In this document: positions 45,078 to 55,555 of the stretch, one piece after another
How the letters are laid out: every line of letters begins with the position of its first letter
How positions within the stretch are numbered: position 1 is the first letter of the stretch
Assembly: GCA_963969495.1 (NCBI GenBank)
Contig: OZ018322.1
Span: 157,510,848 to 157,574,847, forward strand
DNA length: 64,000 nt
Reading direction: 5' to 3'
Source of the DNA: Ceratothoa steindachneri
Lineage: Eukaryota; Arthropoda; Malacostraca; Isopoda; Cymothoidae
Program-made: the position numbers and the translations under genes
The notes under the pieces: generated by a model
Told to the model about the DNA's origin: nothing
Seen by the model: only the letters and a program-made list of their open reading frames with translations
The model's database searches: none

Positions 45078-46790
45078 GGGGATTGCCCCAACCCAACCCA
45101 CTCCCGCAATTTTTAAATAAACTAGTTATATTCATAAGTCGAAAGCCTATTATTAAATTGGCAGAAGAGAGAGCTGATTTGCCAGATGTCGTTAGGCGGT
45201 GTAATGTTCATTGTTTTTATGCCGCGTTTCTTTACTTCAGACTTATAACCCTTGCCCACGAATGCTATTTAAATAAATCATATTTTCTTAATTATTAAAT
45301 ATAAAATGTTAACATCGTATTTCATTGAGAATACAATTCCCTCATAAATGATGTATAATATAATATGATAGGATTCCAATTATCAATGATGAAATTGGCA
45401 ATATCGCTTTTACATATGTAAGAAGAGTGCCAATCTATTTTTCGTCATAACACCAAAAGAACATTTGTGCCCTAAAATGTTAAGGGCCATGCAATGCCCT
45501 AAAATTCAGGTTGCTCAAATGAAAACGGATATCATCAACTGACTCACAAGTTGGATAAACTCGACGCTGAATAAAGTTCAACTCAGGGGTATAGGAAAAT
45601 ATATCTTTGAGCCATGTCGAGTGGAGCGATTAACTCAGGAAAGTAGATACCAAGTGGTAAAAAGTCAAGGATTGGTACAGAGCCGCAGCCACCATGGACT
45701 GCGCAGGCAAATAACCAACATAAAATGAGATCTAGGCTAATATGAGGAGAAAAGTGACGAGACCACACTGGAAGACGGAACTAGATGCAACAGTGGCTGT
45801 GAGCCTTTTAAGATGCCCAATTACAAAGGTTGTTTGCCGTTAATGTGTTGAGATGATGTCGCATGCGAGAACTCGTTGGAAAAAATTTGGGCCCAGATAC
45901 AACACTTCTCTTCTTGTCTATTGGTTTGAACATAATCAAAAACTCAGTTTTCCTAATGGGTAACAGTCAGCTACCCAGAGCTTTGGCTACGGTATTGGTG
46001 GTCAGATTACTCTTTGTACTACGGCTTTTACAAAGCAGATACTAATAAACTTTAGGTGACATATAAAGCACCTCGAATAATTGTGATGATATCGTTTACC
46101 ACATGATGAAAATAAATTATTTTTGCCTAAATCAGTGAGTCCTTATATTTATAAGAAACTTATTGGTGCCTAGGGAAGGTATAATTGATATAAGGGATAC
46201 GAGTAGACTCTAAGCAAAATACGCTCTTAAGACTTGATTGATTTTGAGTTAAATGGAGCTTTTTTCTTTCAGCTTCAGAGGACGTGCTTCGCCACACAGA
46301 TTAGCCACAATATTATTTTGAGCCCCTATATATAAGAAACGGGAGCAGGGCAAAATTGTCTGTTGAAAAAAGATATAACTCGTGATCATTCACGCATATT
46401 GCTGAAAAATTGAGAATAAAAACAACTTCGTTATAAAAGCATTAATCCTCCAAAGGGAGGGGAGGGGTATCTTCCAGTTCTTAGTGAAAGAAAGAGCCTT
46501 TCTTGTTCATATTTAATTTGCATCTCCTTAGTTGCCAACATTTTAAATTTGATTAGCCACTTGTTGGTTATCTCTCCCGGCTCTTCCAGAAAGGGTGTAG
46601 TGTGAATTGAGGGGGGTGAAAGTTTACTGAACTATAAGATACCTTTAAGTATGTTTGGAGTTCCGTGTGGCGTAACCTTAAACATGACTTCCATCAAGGG
46701 TGACCTTTAAATTTCGTGTTGTGAATTCGCGACCACCTAAGCACGAAAGATACTTTGAGATTAAGTGCGAAAGATTTAGCCCCTCTTTAA
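45078..46790. other. No gene recognised
   Basis: AT-rich sequence between the L2 tail and the foldback element. The open frames at 45083-45298, 45583-45768 and 45863-46045 have no recognisable motif. Confidence 0.5.
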
Positions 46791-46899
46791 ACAAGGTCTG
46801 CTAATCAAAAGTCGCGAACTCTCAATTATTCTGATTTATGACCTTACAACCTTCAAAACTTTCAATAATTCCGAGACTAAGCTTGGTATGACCTTGGTA

Positions 46900-47510
46900 A
46901 TTATACCACTGAAAGGAAAGTGTAAAACAATATGAGGGTTTCAAATTTCGTTCGAATCGGCCAAATAGTTAGGATGTTATTGTAAATCAAATTAATTTTT
47001 GGGCTAATTTTAAGAGGACCTTGTCAATTATTTCATTCGAATTAGAATGTAAAATAACATAAATGTTTCAAATTTCGTTAGAATCAGCCGGATAGTTATG
47101 AGGTTATTGGCAAAACAAATTAATTCCATGGCTCACCTAGGGAGGACTTTCGCAATTATATTAATCGAAAGAGAATGCAAAACAACATAAAGGTTTAAAA
47201 GTTCGCTAGAATAGGCCGAATAGTTATGATGTTATTGCCAAAACAAAATAATTCCAGGGCAAACCATGGGACAACTTTAGCAATTATAGCATTCGAAAGT
47301 GAATGTAAAACAACAGATGGGTTTCGAATTTCGTTAGAATCAGAGGGGTAGTTATGAGGTTATTGCCAAAACAAAATAATTACCGGGCTAACCTTGGGAG
47401 TGCATTGGCAATTATATCTTTCGAATGAGAATGTGAAAAAAAACGTTAGAGTTTTAAATTATATTAGAATCAGCCGAATAGTTACAATGTTTTTACGACA
47501 ACCCCCTGAA
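46900..47510 (+). repeat. Five ~127-bp tandem units, left arm
   Basis: The block TTTCAAATTTCGTTAGAATC followed by a GGCCGAATAGTTA-like tail recurs at about 46940, 47067, 47194, 47323 and 47453, i.e. steps of 127-130 bp. Each unit also carries TTGCCAAAACAAAATAATT and GCAATTATA blocks. Units are about 75-85% alike by eye. Confidence 0.85.
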
Positions 47511-47789
47511 AAGCAAAACGGATACCGACCGACCGGCATAGCGAAATGTAGAGTTGTGCGCTACTAAAGTATTCACAATGACTTTACTCTGATGATACCA
47601 GCATTTTCAGCAATCAGGGGACCTTATCAACGACACTTAAAAGATATGACTCGGCCATGCTGAGTTGCTTCTCAAACAGTAGTTAGAAATTGACCAACGC
47701 GTCTGTCTTTTATGCACATCGTTTTAGTCGCGGGCGACTCTCCATCTCAGTATATCAGTCGGTCTGTCCCCATTTTTGTTTTAGTAATA

Positions 47790-48100
47790 ATATTGTAACT
47801 ATTCACCCGATTTTAACGATAATTTGAAACCCATAGATTGTTTTACATTGTCCTTCGAATGATATAATTGCCAAAGTTCTACCAAGTTAAGCCCGGAAGT
47901 TATATGGTTTTGGCAATAACATTACAACTATTCATCCGATTCTAACGAAATTTGAAACCCATTGGTTGTTTTACATTTTTTTAGAATAATATAATTGCCA
48001 AAGTCCTCTCATGATTAGCTGGAGAATTATTTTATTTTGACAATAACATCCTTTCTATTCGGCCGATTCTAACGAAATTTGAAACCATATTTACTTCTAC
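47790..48100 (-). repeat. Three ~128-bp tandem units, right arm, inverted
   Basis: The reverse complement of the left-arm unit (CGATTCTAACGAAATTTGAA) ends near 47827, 47955 and 48083, at steps of 128 bp. Fewer units than the left arm suggests arm-specific gain or loss. Confidence 0.85.
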
Positions 48101-48223
48101 ATTCACTTTAGAATTGATAAGGTCCGCCTTAGGTTATTCCGGGAATTATTGAAAGTTTTAAAGGTCGTAAGGTCATAAATAAAAATCATTGAGAGCACGC
48201 GAGTTTTAGTCAGCAGACCTTGT

Positions 48224-49281
48224 TCTTATCCACATTCCTGTATGATTTGCTTGGTAAGTACTTCCTAGTCATACTTTTAAGAAATATAATAATCCTCGAA
48301 TATAAAGCAGAACTCCAACGAGGCCGTATCAGACAGAAAGTTTCAATAAGGGACCTTTGAAGGAAGTGATGAAATTAGGTTAGCTCTATATGTGTCGAAA
48401 ATATATAACACTAGATCAAAACACAGGCGTTGGGGCCGGAAGGCAACACAATCCTCCAGATTTCACCTGACATCTCGTTGCTGGTGTCTCAGGACTGTTC
48501 TTAAAACCAAATGGTCTACTTTTACCAAGATTTATTAAAAAATCATGAATTAAGCCACCTTATACCATATGCCCCTCTTCTAAGGGGTCGTAGCCATTAG
48601 AGTTTGGGTCATTTATTTTCTCAATTTAGAAGGCGGTTACCAACATTCTTAAATGCCTCACTTACTTCAGGATTGACACCAAGCTTATGGATATCTGCCC
48701 GCCCCTAATCTCTCATCTAGCATTGATGAGTATTTGCCATAAAAATCTAGATTTTACATAGAATAAAGGGTTAAGGGTATCCATCTATACCCAGCTACAC
48801 CAGACACAATTTCATTTGCTGCTACATGAGTTATTTTGCTTTTAATCAATATCGAGGCGGAGACGGAACCTCGGTCTATTTGGCAATAATTCGTTAATAA
48901 GGGCTTACTTAAGTTTCGCGCCAAGTGACTTTCAGCAGGATTTCAATAGGGATAATTTAGGGAGAAATTTGATAACTGAAATAATAAGCAATAAAGGGAT
49001 GATCCTGCTTGTATGAAAAGGAGAAATGAACGGAGCTAATTGATTTACAGATCAAGTTTTTGAACTCACGATTTGAAATTATGAAAATTAGTCATATTGC
49101 AAGATGCAGTTCTACGGTTCCTGTTCCTCTTAATCATATTATTCCGACGCAGAGCTCTTTCTCCCTTTCATATCTTTCATTCTCAAACTCTGCCTCAATC
49201 TCTCTCTCAATTTATCTCAGAGTAACAAGAATTTATACCTGAGGGATTGCGCATTTTCCCTACTTCATTAACCTTAGGGTT
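48224..49281. other. No gene recognised
   Basis: AT-rich spacer between the foldback and mariner copy 2; the 49060-49242 open frame has no motif. Confidence 0.5.
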
Positions 49282-50527
49282 GAATTATTTAATTCAATAA
49301 GTTTTACGAATCGGTAGGGTAAAACAGAGGAAGGAGGATGGCTGTTTGTGGGGGTGTTAGGGCAAGTTACGTCAAGTCAGGACCTGCAGCGGCACGCTCC
49401 TTCCTCGTCTATTTAAGAAGCAGTATATAATCGCAGATCGTCAGTCACAATTTTTTCAACACTGGAGAAGATTGAGCACCACGCAGTGAGCAAATTTTTG
49501 ACCAAGGAAGGCAAGAATGCAAGAGATCTATGAACGCATAGTTACAGTGTACACCGACACCGCCCCTTCCTATGCACCTATTACTCGCTGGAATAGGGAG
49601 TTTCGCCATGGTCATGATTCCCTTGAAGTTGACATACGTCCAGGAAGCCCGCCATACGTGACCAACGAGGACAATGTGGCCCGTGTGGAGAGGATGATCC
49701 TAGTAAATAAACGGGTGAGGATTGAATAAATTGAGCGAGAACTTGGAATATCACATAGAAGTGTTATCAACATCATCCACGACAATTTGGTCATAACTAA
49801 GGTCTCTGCTTGTTGGGTCCCTACAAACCTCACAAAATCTCACACCCCATGATCGATTCCAACGTCGTCAAAGTCCACAAGGTGATGAAACGTAAGTCCA
49901 TCACTGTGATCCCGAGACCAAGCTCAAAAGCATGGCCTTGAAGCACAGGGGCTCTCCGGCCCCCATCAAGTTCCGGACCGAACCCTCAGCCCAAAAAATC
50001 ATGGCCACCATCTTCTGGGATTTTGAGGGAGTATTAATGGTGGACTATGCGCCTCGTAGAAGGACCATTACAGGCCAATATTATGTCAAGGAACTGGCTG
50101 GGTTCAAGAAGTGCATCCGTAAGAAGCAGCGCGGCAAGTTGACAGGCGGTGTCCTGCTCATCCACGAAAATGCCCCTGTCCACAAGGCCAGAGTTATACA
50201 AGCTGCCCTGCCCGAGTGCGGATTCAATGAGCTCAACCATCCTCCTTCAGTCCATAGCTGGCCCCTAGAGACTACTTTTTATTCCAGCAGCTCAAGGCTG
50301 CACTGCGTGGACGCCGGTTTGTGGAGGATGAAGATGTCCAGCTCGCCGTCCAGGAGTGGATTGAACAGCAGTCGGGAGATTTCTGGTTGTCGGGAATTCA
50401 AAGTCTCAGGGACAAGTGGCGCAAGTGCCTTGAAGTCGAGGGTAGTTATATTGAATATTAATAAAACACTTTTCCTCATATCTCGTTTCCTTATATCCGA
50501 ATTGCAAAACTTATTGACCGCCCCTCT
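49282..50527 (+). mobile_element. Mariner-family transposon copy 2
   Basis: The left terminal repeat is TTCAATAAGTTTTACGAATC near 49293 and the right end is GAATTGCAAAACTTATTGAC plus CGCCCCTC at 50527, together ~28-bp inverted repeats. The 5' UTR (GGATGGCTGTTTGTGGGGGT) is shared with copy 1. Length is 1.25 kb, the usual mariner size. The transposase is broken. Confidence 0.85.
49462..50462 (+). pseudogene. Mariner transposase, broken
   Basis: The expected start ATG is CTG at 49462. The N-terminus reads FLTKEGKNAREIYERIVTVY, then ITRWNREFRHGHDSLE, followed by the second helix-turn-helix (IERELGISHRSVINIIHDN) after a stop. A short deletion removes residues before GDET, where the first catalytic Asp is retained at about 49892. 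The central part is open: KIMATIFWDFEGVLMVDYAP and TITGQYYVKELAGF. The second catalytic Asp is changed, since LIHENAPVHKA replaces HDNAPVHK. A frameshift destroys the SPDLAPSDY block with the third Asp, but the C-terminus VQEWIEQQSGDFWLSGIQSL continues to a stop at 50460-50462. Inactive. Confidence 0.9.
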
Positions 50528-50574
50528 TTGTTACAGGCAACGCTGTAACTAGTATCCGATTTTCAAACCAAATA

Positions 50575-51040
50575 AATCTGCACCAATTATTTGCCCTTAG
50601 CTTCTTATGTGGCATTAAGATTACTCCAGATCCTGGCGTATGCGTCACTCTCTCACTGTGTCCATGGGAAGATCTTGCAACAAATCCTTGATTTTAGAAA
50701 CTAGCATGGCTTTAGATTGCACGCAGAGCCGTTGGTTTCATTCTAAACGGCACCCAATACAGAGTAATCCACGGGAATTAAATTAGGGGTATCAAGAAGC
50801 CAGAAAATGGTTTTGGTAAAGTCGGGAAAATTCGTCGTCAAAAACTTCTAACTCTCTCTATAAGTCTGCCTTCCAGCAGCAATTCCTTTAAGCCAGGGTT
50901 TAACACGATTCGCTAGTATCTCCACATAGCCATCTGAATTGAGTCTAAGACCCTGCTCAAACTTCTGAGGCTGCATGGCGTCACCCTCACTGAAAACATA
51001 CCTACAAATCATCATGGCTTTAGGGAAACAGGTCTTCATT
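50575..51040 (-). pseudogene. Tc1/mariner (maT-like) transposase fragment
   Basis: The minus strand reads KTCFPKAMMICRYVFSEGDA, then FEQGLRLNSDGYVEIL and VKPWLKGIAAGRQTY. After a frameshift come FWLLDTPNLIPVDYSVLGAV and ETNGSACNLKP. This is the catalytic core of the maT-like group: the strand before the second Asp, then the PDLNPLDYYVWG block, with the third Asp retained in VDY. N-terminal domain and ends were not found. Multiple stops are present. Confidence 0.65.
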
Positions 51041-51534
51041 ATATGTGAAACGTAGAGTATTATGAAACTTCTCCTGCTGTTTTTTTGGCTTAATTATGGC
51101 TTGCAGACACATCCAGAATGTCTTTGGTCTTTGTTGCTGCTGGCCTTAGGTTTATAGTCTCCGTTGTCGTTGCGTATGTTATATCTTACAGCATTTCCAG
51201 TATTAAATAATATTGATCACTAGTCATGACGTCGGCATTTTAACACCCGGCATCAATCATCATGATACAGATAACATTTTTCAATATTTAGCCTGCTTCC
51301 TCTCCTCCAAATCAGCTAACTTTTTATGAACTAAACACTTTGCTATGTTTGATATTTAACGCTATTAACTGTACACCGATACATGAAAATGGCCATGAGC
51401 AAAAGAGACATTAATTATTGTCAGTTTAGCGGGTTTAAAAGTTGCGAAACATAGGAAAAATTAATGTTTTTATAAAAAACAATTTGTTGTTGCAGCTTTA
51501 TATATTTTAACGTGTTATTTTTTATTTGCAGATG

Positions 51535-51912
51535 CCTTTAAGATGCCTAGATTGGTAGACGTGGTCCAAACTTGAGACTATTGTGAAGAACTGGCTGGAA
51601 AGGGTTACTTCTAGAAGGCTCTAGGTTCGAAAATAGTCAGTAGTAGTTGGCAGAGAATTCGTATTATTTCAGCAGCACCAATATCCGGACTTCTAACTTC
51701 CACGAATTGTTGTGAATGGATTACTTACTAAATATGTGTACAACTAGCGTTCGAGAAATATACCAAGACATCCAACCTGTAACCACTAGACCAAGCCGCT
51801 GGAGAATTTCAAGGAGGTGTTCAATCCCTAAGAAACAGTGATGAACGTATGGCGCCAGGTTCCAAAGCCGTATTGAGGCTGTGGTGCCAGCCATAATGGA
51901 GTTGAAAAATTA
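51535..51912 (+). pseudogene. Possible Tc1/mariner-like fragment, plus strand
   Basis: A first segment reads VDVVQTRDYCEELAGKGY in mixed frames and a final one reads YGARFQSRIEAVVPA up to a stop near 51912. The latter resembles the C-terminal helix of maT-like transposases. The middle is not readable. It faces away from the minus-strand fragment at 50575-51040, so the pair is head to head. The evidence is weak. Confidence 0.3.
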
Positions 51913-51978
51913 TTGATTTTTATTTGTTAAAAAGATTTATTATAAAATAATATAATAATATTGCGGGTTTTACATTTT

Positions 51979-51984
<6 letters not shown>

Positions 51985-52046
<62 letters not shown>
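51985..52046. repeat. (TA)n microsatellite, ~62 bp
   Basis: TA dinucleotides after CACACA, adjoining the 3' side of the minus-strand PLE at 52070. Confidence 0.95.
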
Positions 52047-52069
52047 TATATATGCAATGATGTCCCGCA

Positions 52070-53357
52070 GAAAAAATAAAAAGGTGCTTACAAGTACTTT
52101 CGAACTTTATTCAGTTTATTCTCAAGGATAAATACAAGGGAAAATAATATAATAAGGGTATATATAAGCTAGTAAAAGATGAAAGACCGCCTCTGAGACA
52201 AGGAATCACCAATGAGGAAGTAGGAGAGGGATGGGTAAATTCACATTAATATTTAGCTATAACAGATAGCAAGGTGAAACCGAGAAGCAAGAAAGAGTCA
52301 AGAACAGAGACAAAAAGGGTTAAAATAATTAACGGATAAAGCGTTACTCTAAAGAGGGAGACTAGGAGAGACACGAGAAGAAAATTGAAACAAAGGGGAG
52401 AGGGACAAGTAGAGAGAAAGAGAAATAAAATAATGTTAATACAACATCAATGCAATAATTAAATTAACACATTGGGTTTCTATAAAAATGAGAATATAAG
52501 TCAAAGCTAATTTCTTTAAGAATGAGTTTTTTTCATAACAGCATCAATTTTAAAAAAGCCAAGGGAAATGTTAAAGTTATTAAATTGGCTTATGCATAAA
52601 CATTTAACAAGGTTTCTTTTAATTGAGTCATTCGTGCAAAAAATAGATTTTTTTAATCCAATTAATTAATTGGCTAGTTCCGGACATATGCTCAAAAAAG
52701 GCATTATAATTTAATACGGACAGAGAATTGCTATCCTGTCTGTCCAAAATATTTACTTGGACAAACAGAACATTCGACCAAATAGTCTCCCCAAATATTA
52801 TTACAATTATTGTGAACTAAAATGTTTTTTTATAGTTGACTCTTATTTGAAAGCAACTTAAATGTTAAAGTTTTTTAAAGGAAGAAGAAGGTAAATGAAA
52901 TAAACAGAGAAGGGTAAGACCATAATGTTTTTAGCATTAAAAGGGATAGCACCAGCTGTATTATAGAACGTCTTTCTTGCCTAAGAAAGAAAATTTAGAA
53001 GAAAAGGTTAAGGTTAACATAGTTTATGGCCAATTTGAAAGATATTGGAGAATTCAGAATCCATATATTCAGACCTAACAACTCGTAAAGAACGTAAAAA
53101 CCTAGAGAAAAAAACGGAACGTTTGACTTTGGGACTATACGAAGAGTAAAAATGAATATATGAGTTTGAATTAGTAGGTTTGTAATAGATGGAGTACTTA
53201 AAACCAGTCGGTGTTCTAAGAATAAGAAGATCGAAAAAGAAAAGGGTTCTATTATTTTCAAACTCATGGGAAAATTTAATGGAAGGGACGAGTGAATTAA
53301 GTTTGGTAAGAAAGCTATTAACATCTTTAGAATTAGGCCACAGGAATATGACATCAT
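52070..53357 (-). pseudogene. Penelope-like element G1, minus-strand copy
   Basis: Reading leftward from 53357, the sequence begins in the RT active site (IDDVI-like, then LWPNSKDVN) and continues with SLVPSINFTHEFENN-like and [16 protein letters not shown] segments, then [15 protein letters not shown] and [19 protein letters not shown] remnant follows near 52790-52730 (CLSKYIFWTDR-like). The 3' end near 52130-52070 carries AAACTGAATAAAGTTCGAAA and GTACTTGTAAGCACC. Everything before motif C is replaced by a (TA)n tract. Frameshifts are numerous. Its 52312-52870 part is the inverted partner of 53600-54208. Confidence 0.75.
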
Positions 53358-53469
<112 letters not shown>

Positions 53470-54208
53470 GGAGTTCTTTGAAACAAGACCCCTTCCCTAC
53501 TATCGTTGACTTCCCTATTGTTTGGTACATGTATATTGATGATGTCCTTTGGCTGTGGCCTAATTCTAAAGATGTTAATAACTTTCTTACCAAACTAAAA
53601 ACAACTTAAACATTTCAGTTGTTTTCAAATACTAGTCAAGTATAAAAAAAACATTCTAGTCCACAATAATTGTAATAATATTAGGGGAGGGGAGTCTGTT
53701 CGGTCGAATGTTTTGTTTGTCTAAGTAAATGTTTTGGACAGACAGGAAAGCAATTATCTTGACGTATTAATGAAGATAAATACAAGGTTAGGAGAGCTGT
53801 AAATAATAGTGCGTTTTTTGTGAATATGTCCAAATATAACAATTAAATTAATTGTAATTCATCAAAATCTATTTTTCGTTCAAATGGCTCCATTAAAAGA
53901 AACCTTGTCGAATGTTCATGTATAAGCTAATTTAATAACTTAAACATTTCCCCTGGCCTTTTTAAAATTGATTCTGTTATGAAAAATCTTATTCGTATAG
54001 AAATTAGCTTGGCCTTATATTTCTATTTTATTAATTTTTCATGGTAACCCGATGTGTCAATTTTATTATTGCATTGATTTTATATTAAAATTATATTATT
54101 TCTCTTCCTCTCTCCTTGTCCCTTTCCCCTTTATTTAAATTTTCTTCTCGTGTCTCTCCTTATCTCCCTCTTTGACTATCGCTTTATCTGTTAATAGTTT
54201 TAACCCTT
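53470..54208 (+). pseudogene. Penelope-like element G2, plus-strand copy
   Basis: It reads FETRPLP-like, then [20 protein letters not shown], with catalytic YIDD intact at about 53530-53541, and SKDVNNFLTKLK. It then jumps past ~460 bp relative to G1, directly to the segment before the GIY-YIG domain (CFVCLSKCFGQTGKQLS, where YIGQTGR is expected) and KRNLVECSCIS. Similarity to the inverted copy ends at about 54208 (TAGTTTTAACCC). Identity between the arms is roughly 80-85%, so this is an old inversion or double insertion, not a perfect duplication. Confidence 0.75.
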
Positions 54209-54229
54209 TTGGCTCGTCGAAATGGTTGG

Positions 54230-54472
54230 TACGCTGCGACTTCCACGAGGTTGCCCATCAGGGTGGGCAGTGACACGGCCACAAAGGACTCGTCCAGTTC
54301 CGGAATGCACCTGTATGAGATATTTACTTTGATACCAACAGCAGCACAGTCGAACCACTCTTGCGAGTATTTTTCATGACTAATTTGTAGCCCTGCCTCT
54401 TTATACGACCTGGTCTTGTATCGATACTGTGTTCTGTCAATAGTATAATGCCGGAGTTAATTACTCGTAATA
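54230..54472 (-). pseudogene. Coding-like fragment of unknown family, minus strand
   Basis: An 80-codon stop-free minus-strand stretch without an ATG start, with G/C-rich third positions that contrast with the AT-rich surroundings. It contains KYSQEWFDCAAVGIKV and ESFVAVSLPTLMGNLVEVA. No family was recognised. It could be a retroposed exon, a fragment of an unrecognised element or an endogenised viral gene. See also 55205-55555. Confidence 0.3.
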
Positions 54473-55204
54473 CGTTGCCATCTGCCGTGCCCTTCCCCTT
54501 CCTTCATTAACATTAAGTGTCACAATCTTAAGAGTGTTGTTTACGTTTTACATTTCGAATTATTGTCTTTCCTTTCCTTCCTTATTGTTTCTTGGTTTTT
54601 GCCTTCTGCCTACCGTTCATTTTCTTCTTGTACTCCTTAGAAAATAATTGCTTGCAAAAGTTCGGATGTAAGGAAAAGTTGTAGTAAAAGTGTGCCTCCT
54701 TGACTCGCTCTATGTCATACATCACACCAAACCAATTATTGTTTGGAGAAATAAGGATCACTCCTTTGGATTAATCACCACATAGACCCGAATTAAATTC
54801 AATATAACACTTTTGGAAGGGATTAGAAAAGCAATATAAAGTACAACAATTACAAAGAGAACAGAAGAACGACAAAAATTACGAGATGAGTGGGGGAAAA
54901 TATCTTTAGTAATATGTAAAAATTTGGTAAAGTCCATGCCAAAAAATATTTATATATACACTATATTCATTTATCACAAAAGTTTAATTACATTAGATGA
55001 ATGATTAGATAGGCTACTTTTTAGTTTTGGTCAAGGATGTATATCTCTATATTGTCTACATCTCTAGTCTTTATTCACTGTTTTTTTCTGTCTAGGAAAA
55101 ATAGATTTTAGTCATGAGATTTGATTTACTTTAGTTTCCTTAATAAACTAATATATTTCGTCAGTAGCTTTTATATTAAGCGGGCCTAAATATAGTCTTA
55201 GTCT

Positions 55205-55555
55205 TACGACAAGATACCTCTGCTGTGCTTCGTTACCTGCTCAGCGAGGACGATTACAACGACATCTTGCCCGTGATTGTCCTGTCCTTGGCGATAAAGA
55301 TCACGAATAAGGTATAGTGCTTTGGACCAAACGCCCAAAGACCATTAAAGAGTGGTTGTAATCAAACAGGAACTTCTGGTCAAAGGAATATTGGCTTGTT
55401 GAGTTCAAGGCCAGCAAGGTCCGCTACACCATCGTCGAGGAACTGAAGTCTTCCCCCAGCTGCGCGTGGGGAAACATGAGGAAGGGCTTCGTCCAAAACG
55501 TATGCGCGACCTTCAGTTGTCGCCTGGAGCGTGTGCTCGCCACAGGGCGGTCATA
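55205..55555 (+). pseudogene. Coding-like fragment of unknown family, plus strand
   Basis: Two adjoining plus-strand frames with G/C-rich third positions: QDTSAVLRYLLSEDDYNDIL and VIVLSLAIKITN, then after a frameshift EYWLVEFKASKVRYTIVEEL and CAWGNMRKGFVQNVCATF. Unrecognised. Its base use resembles 54230-54472 but in the opposite direction, so both may come from one source broken by inversion. Confidence 0.3.

Larger units (their letters stand above)
46791..48223. mobile_element. Unidentified foldback element with tandem-repeat arms
   Basis: The ends are inverted: ACAAGGTCTGCTAATCAAAA at 46791 against CAGCAGACCTTGT at 48211-48223, followed inward by GACCTTACAACCTTCAAAAC-type sequence in both arms. 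Inside each arm is a tandem array of a ~127-bp unit, five units on the left and three on the right, in opposite orientation, around a unique ~250-bp centre (47515-47765). No open frame or transposase was found. Flanking bases do not give a convincing target duplication. It looks like a non-autonomous foldback DNA transposon; I cannot assign a superfamily. Confidence 0.7.

Noticed and set aside
46900..48100. Regular ~127-bp direct repeats that might suggest a CRISPR-like array
   Set aside because: The whole unit is repeated with no unique spacers, the orientation flips across a centre, and the genome is eukaryotic.
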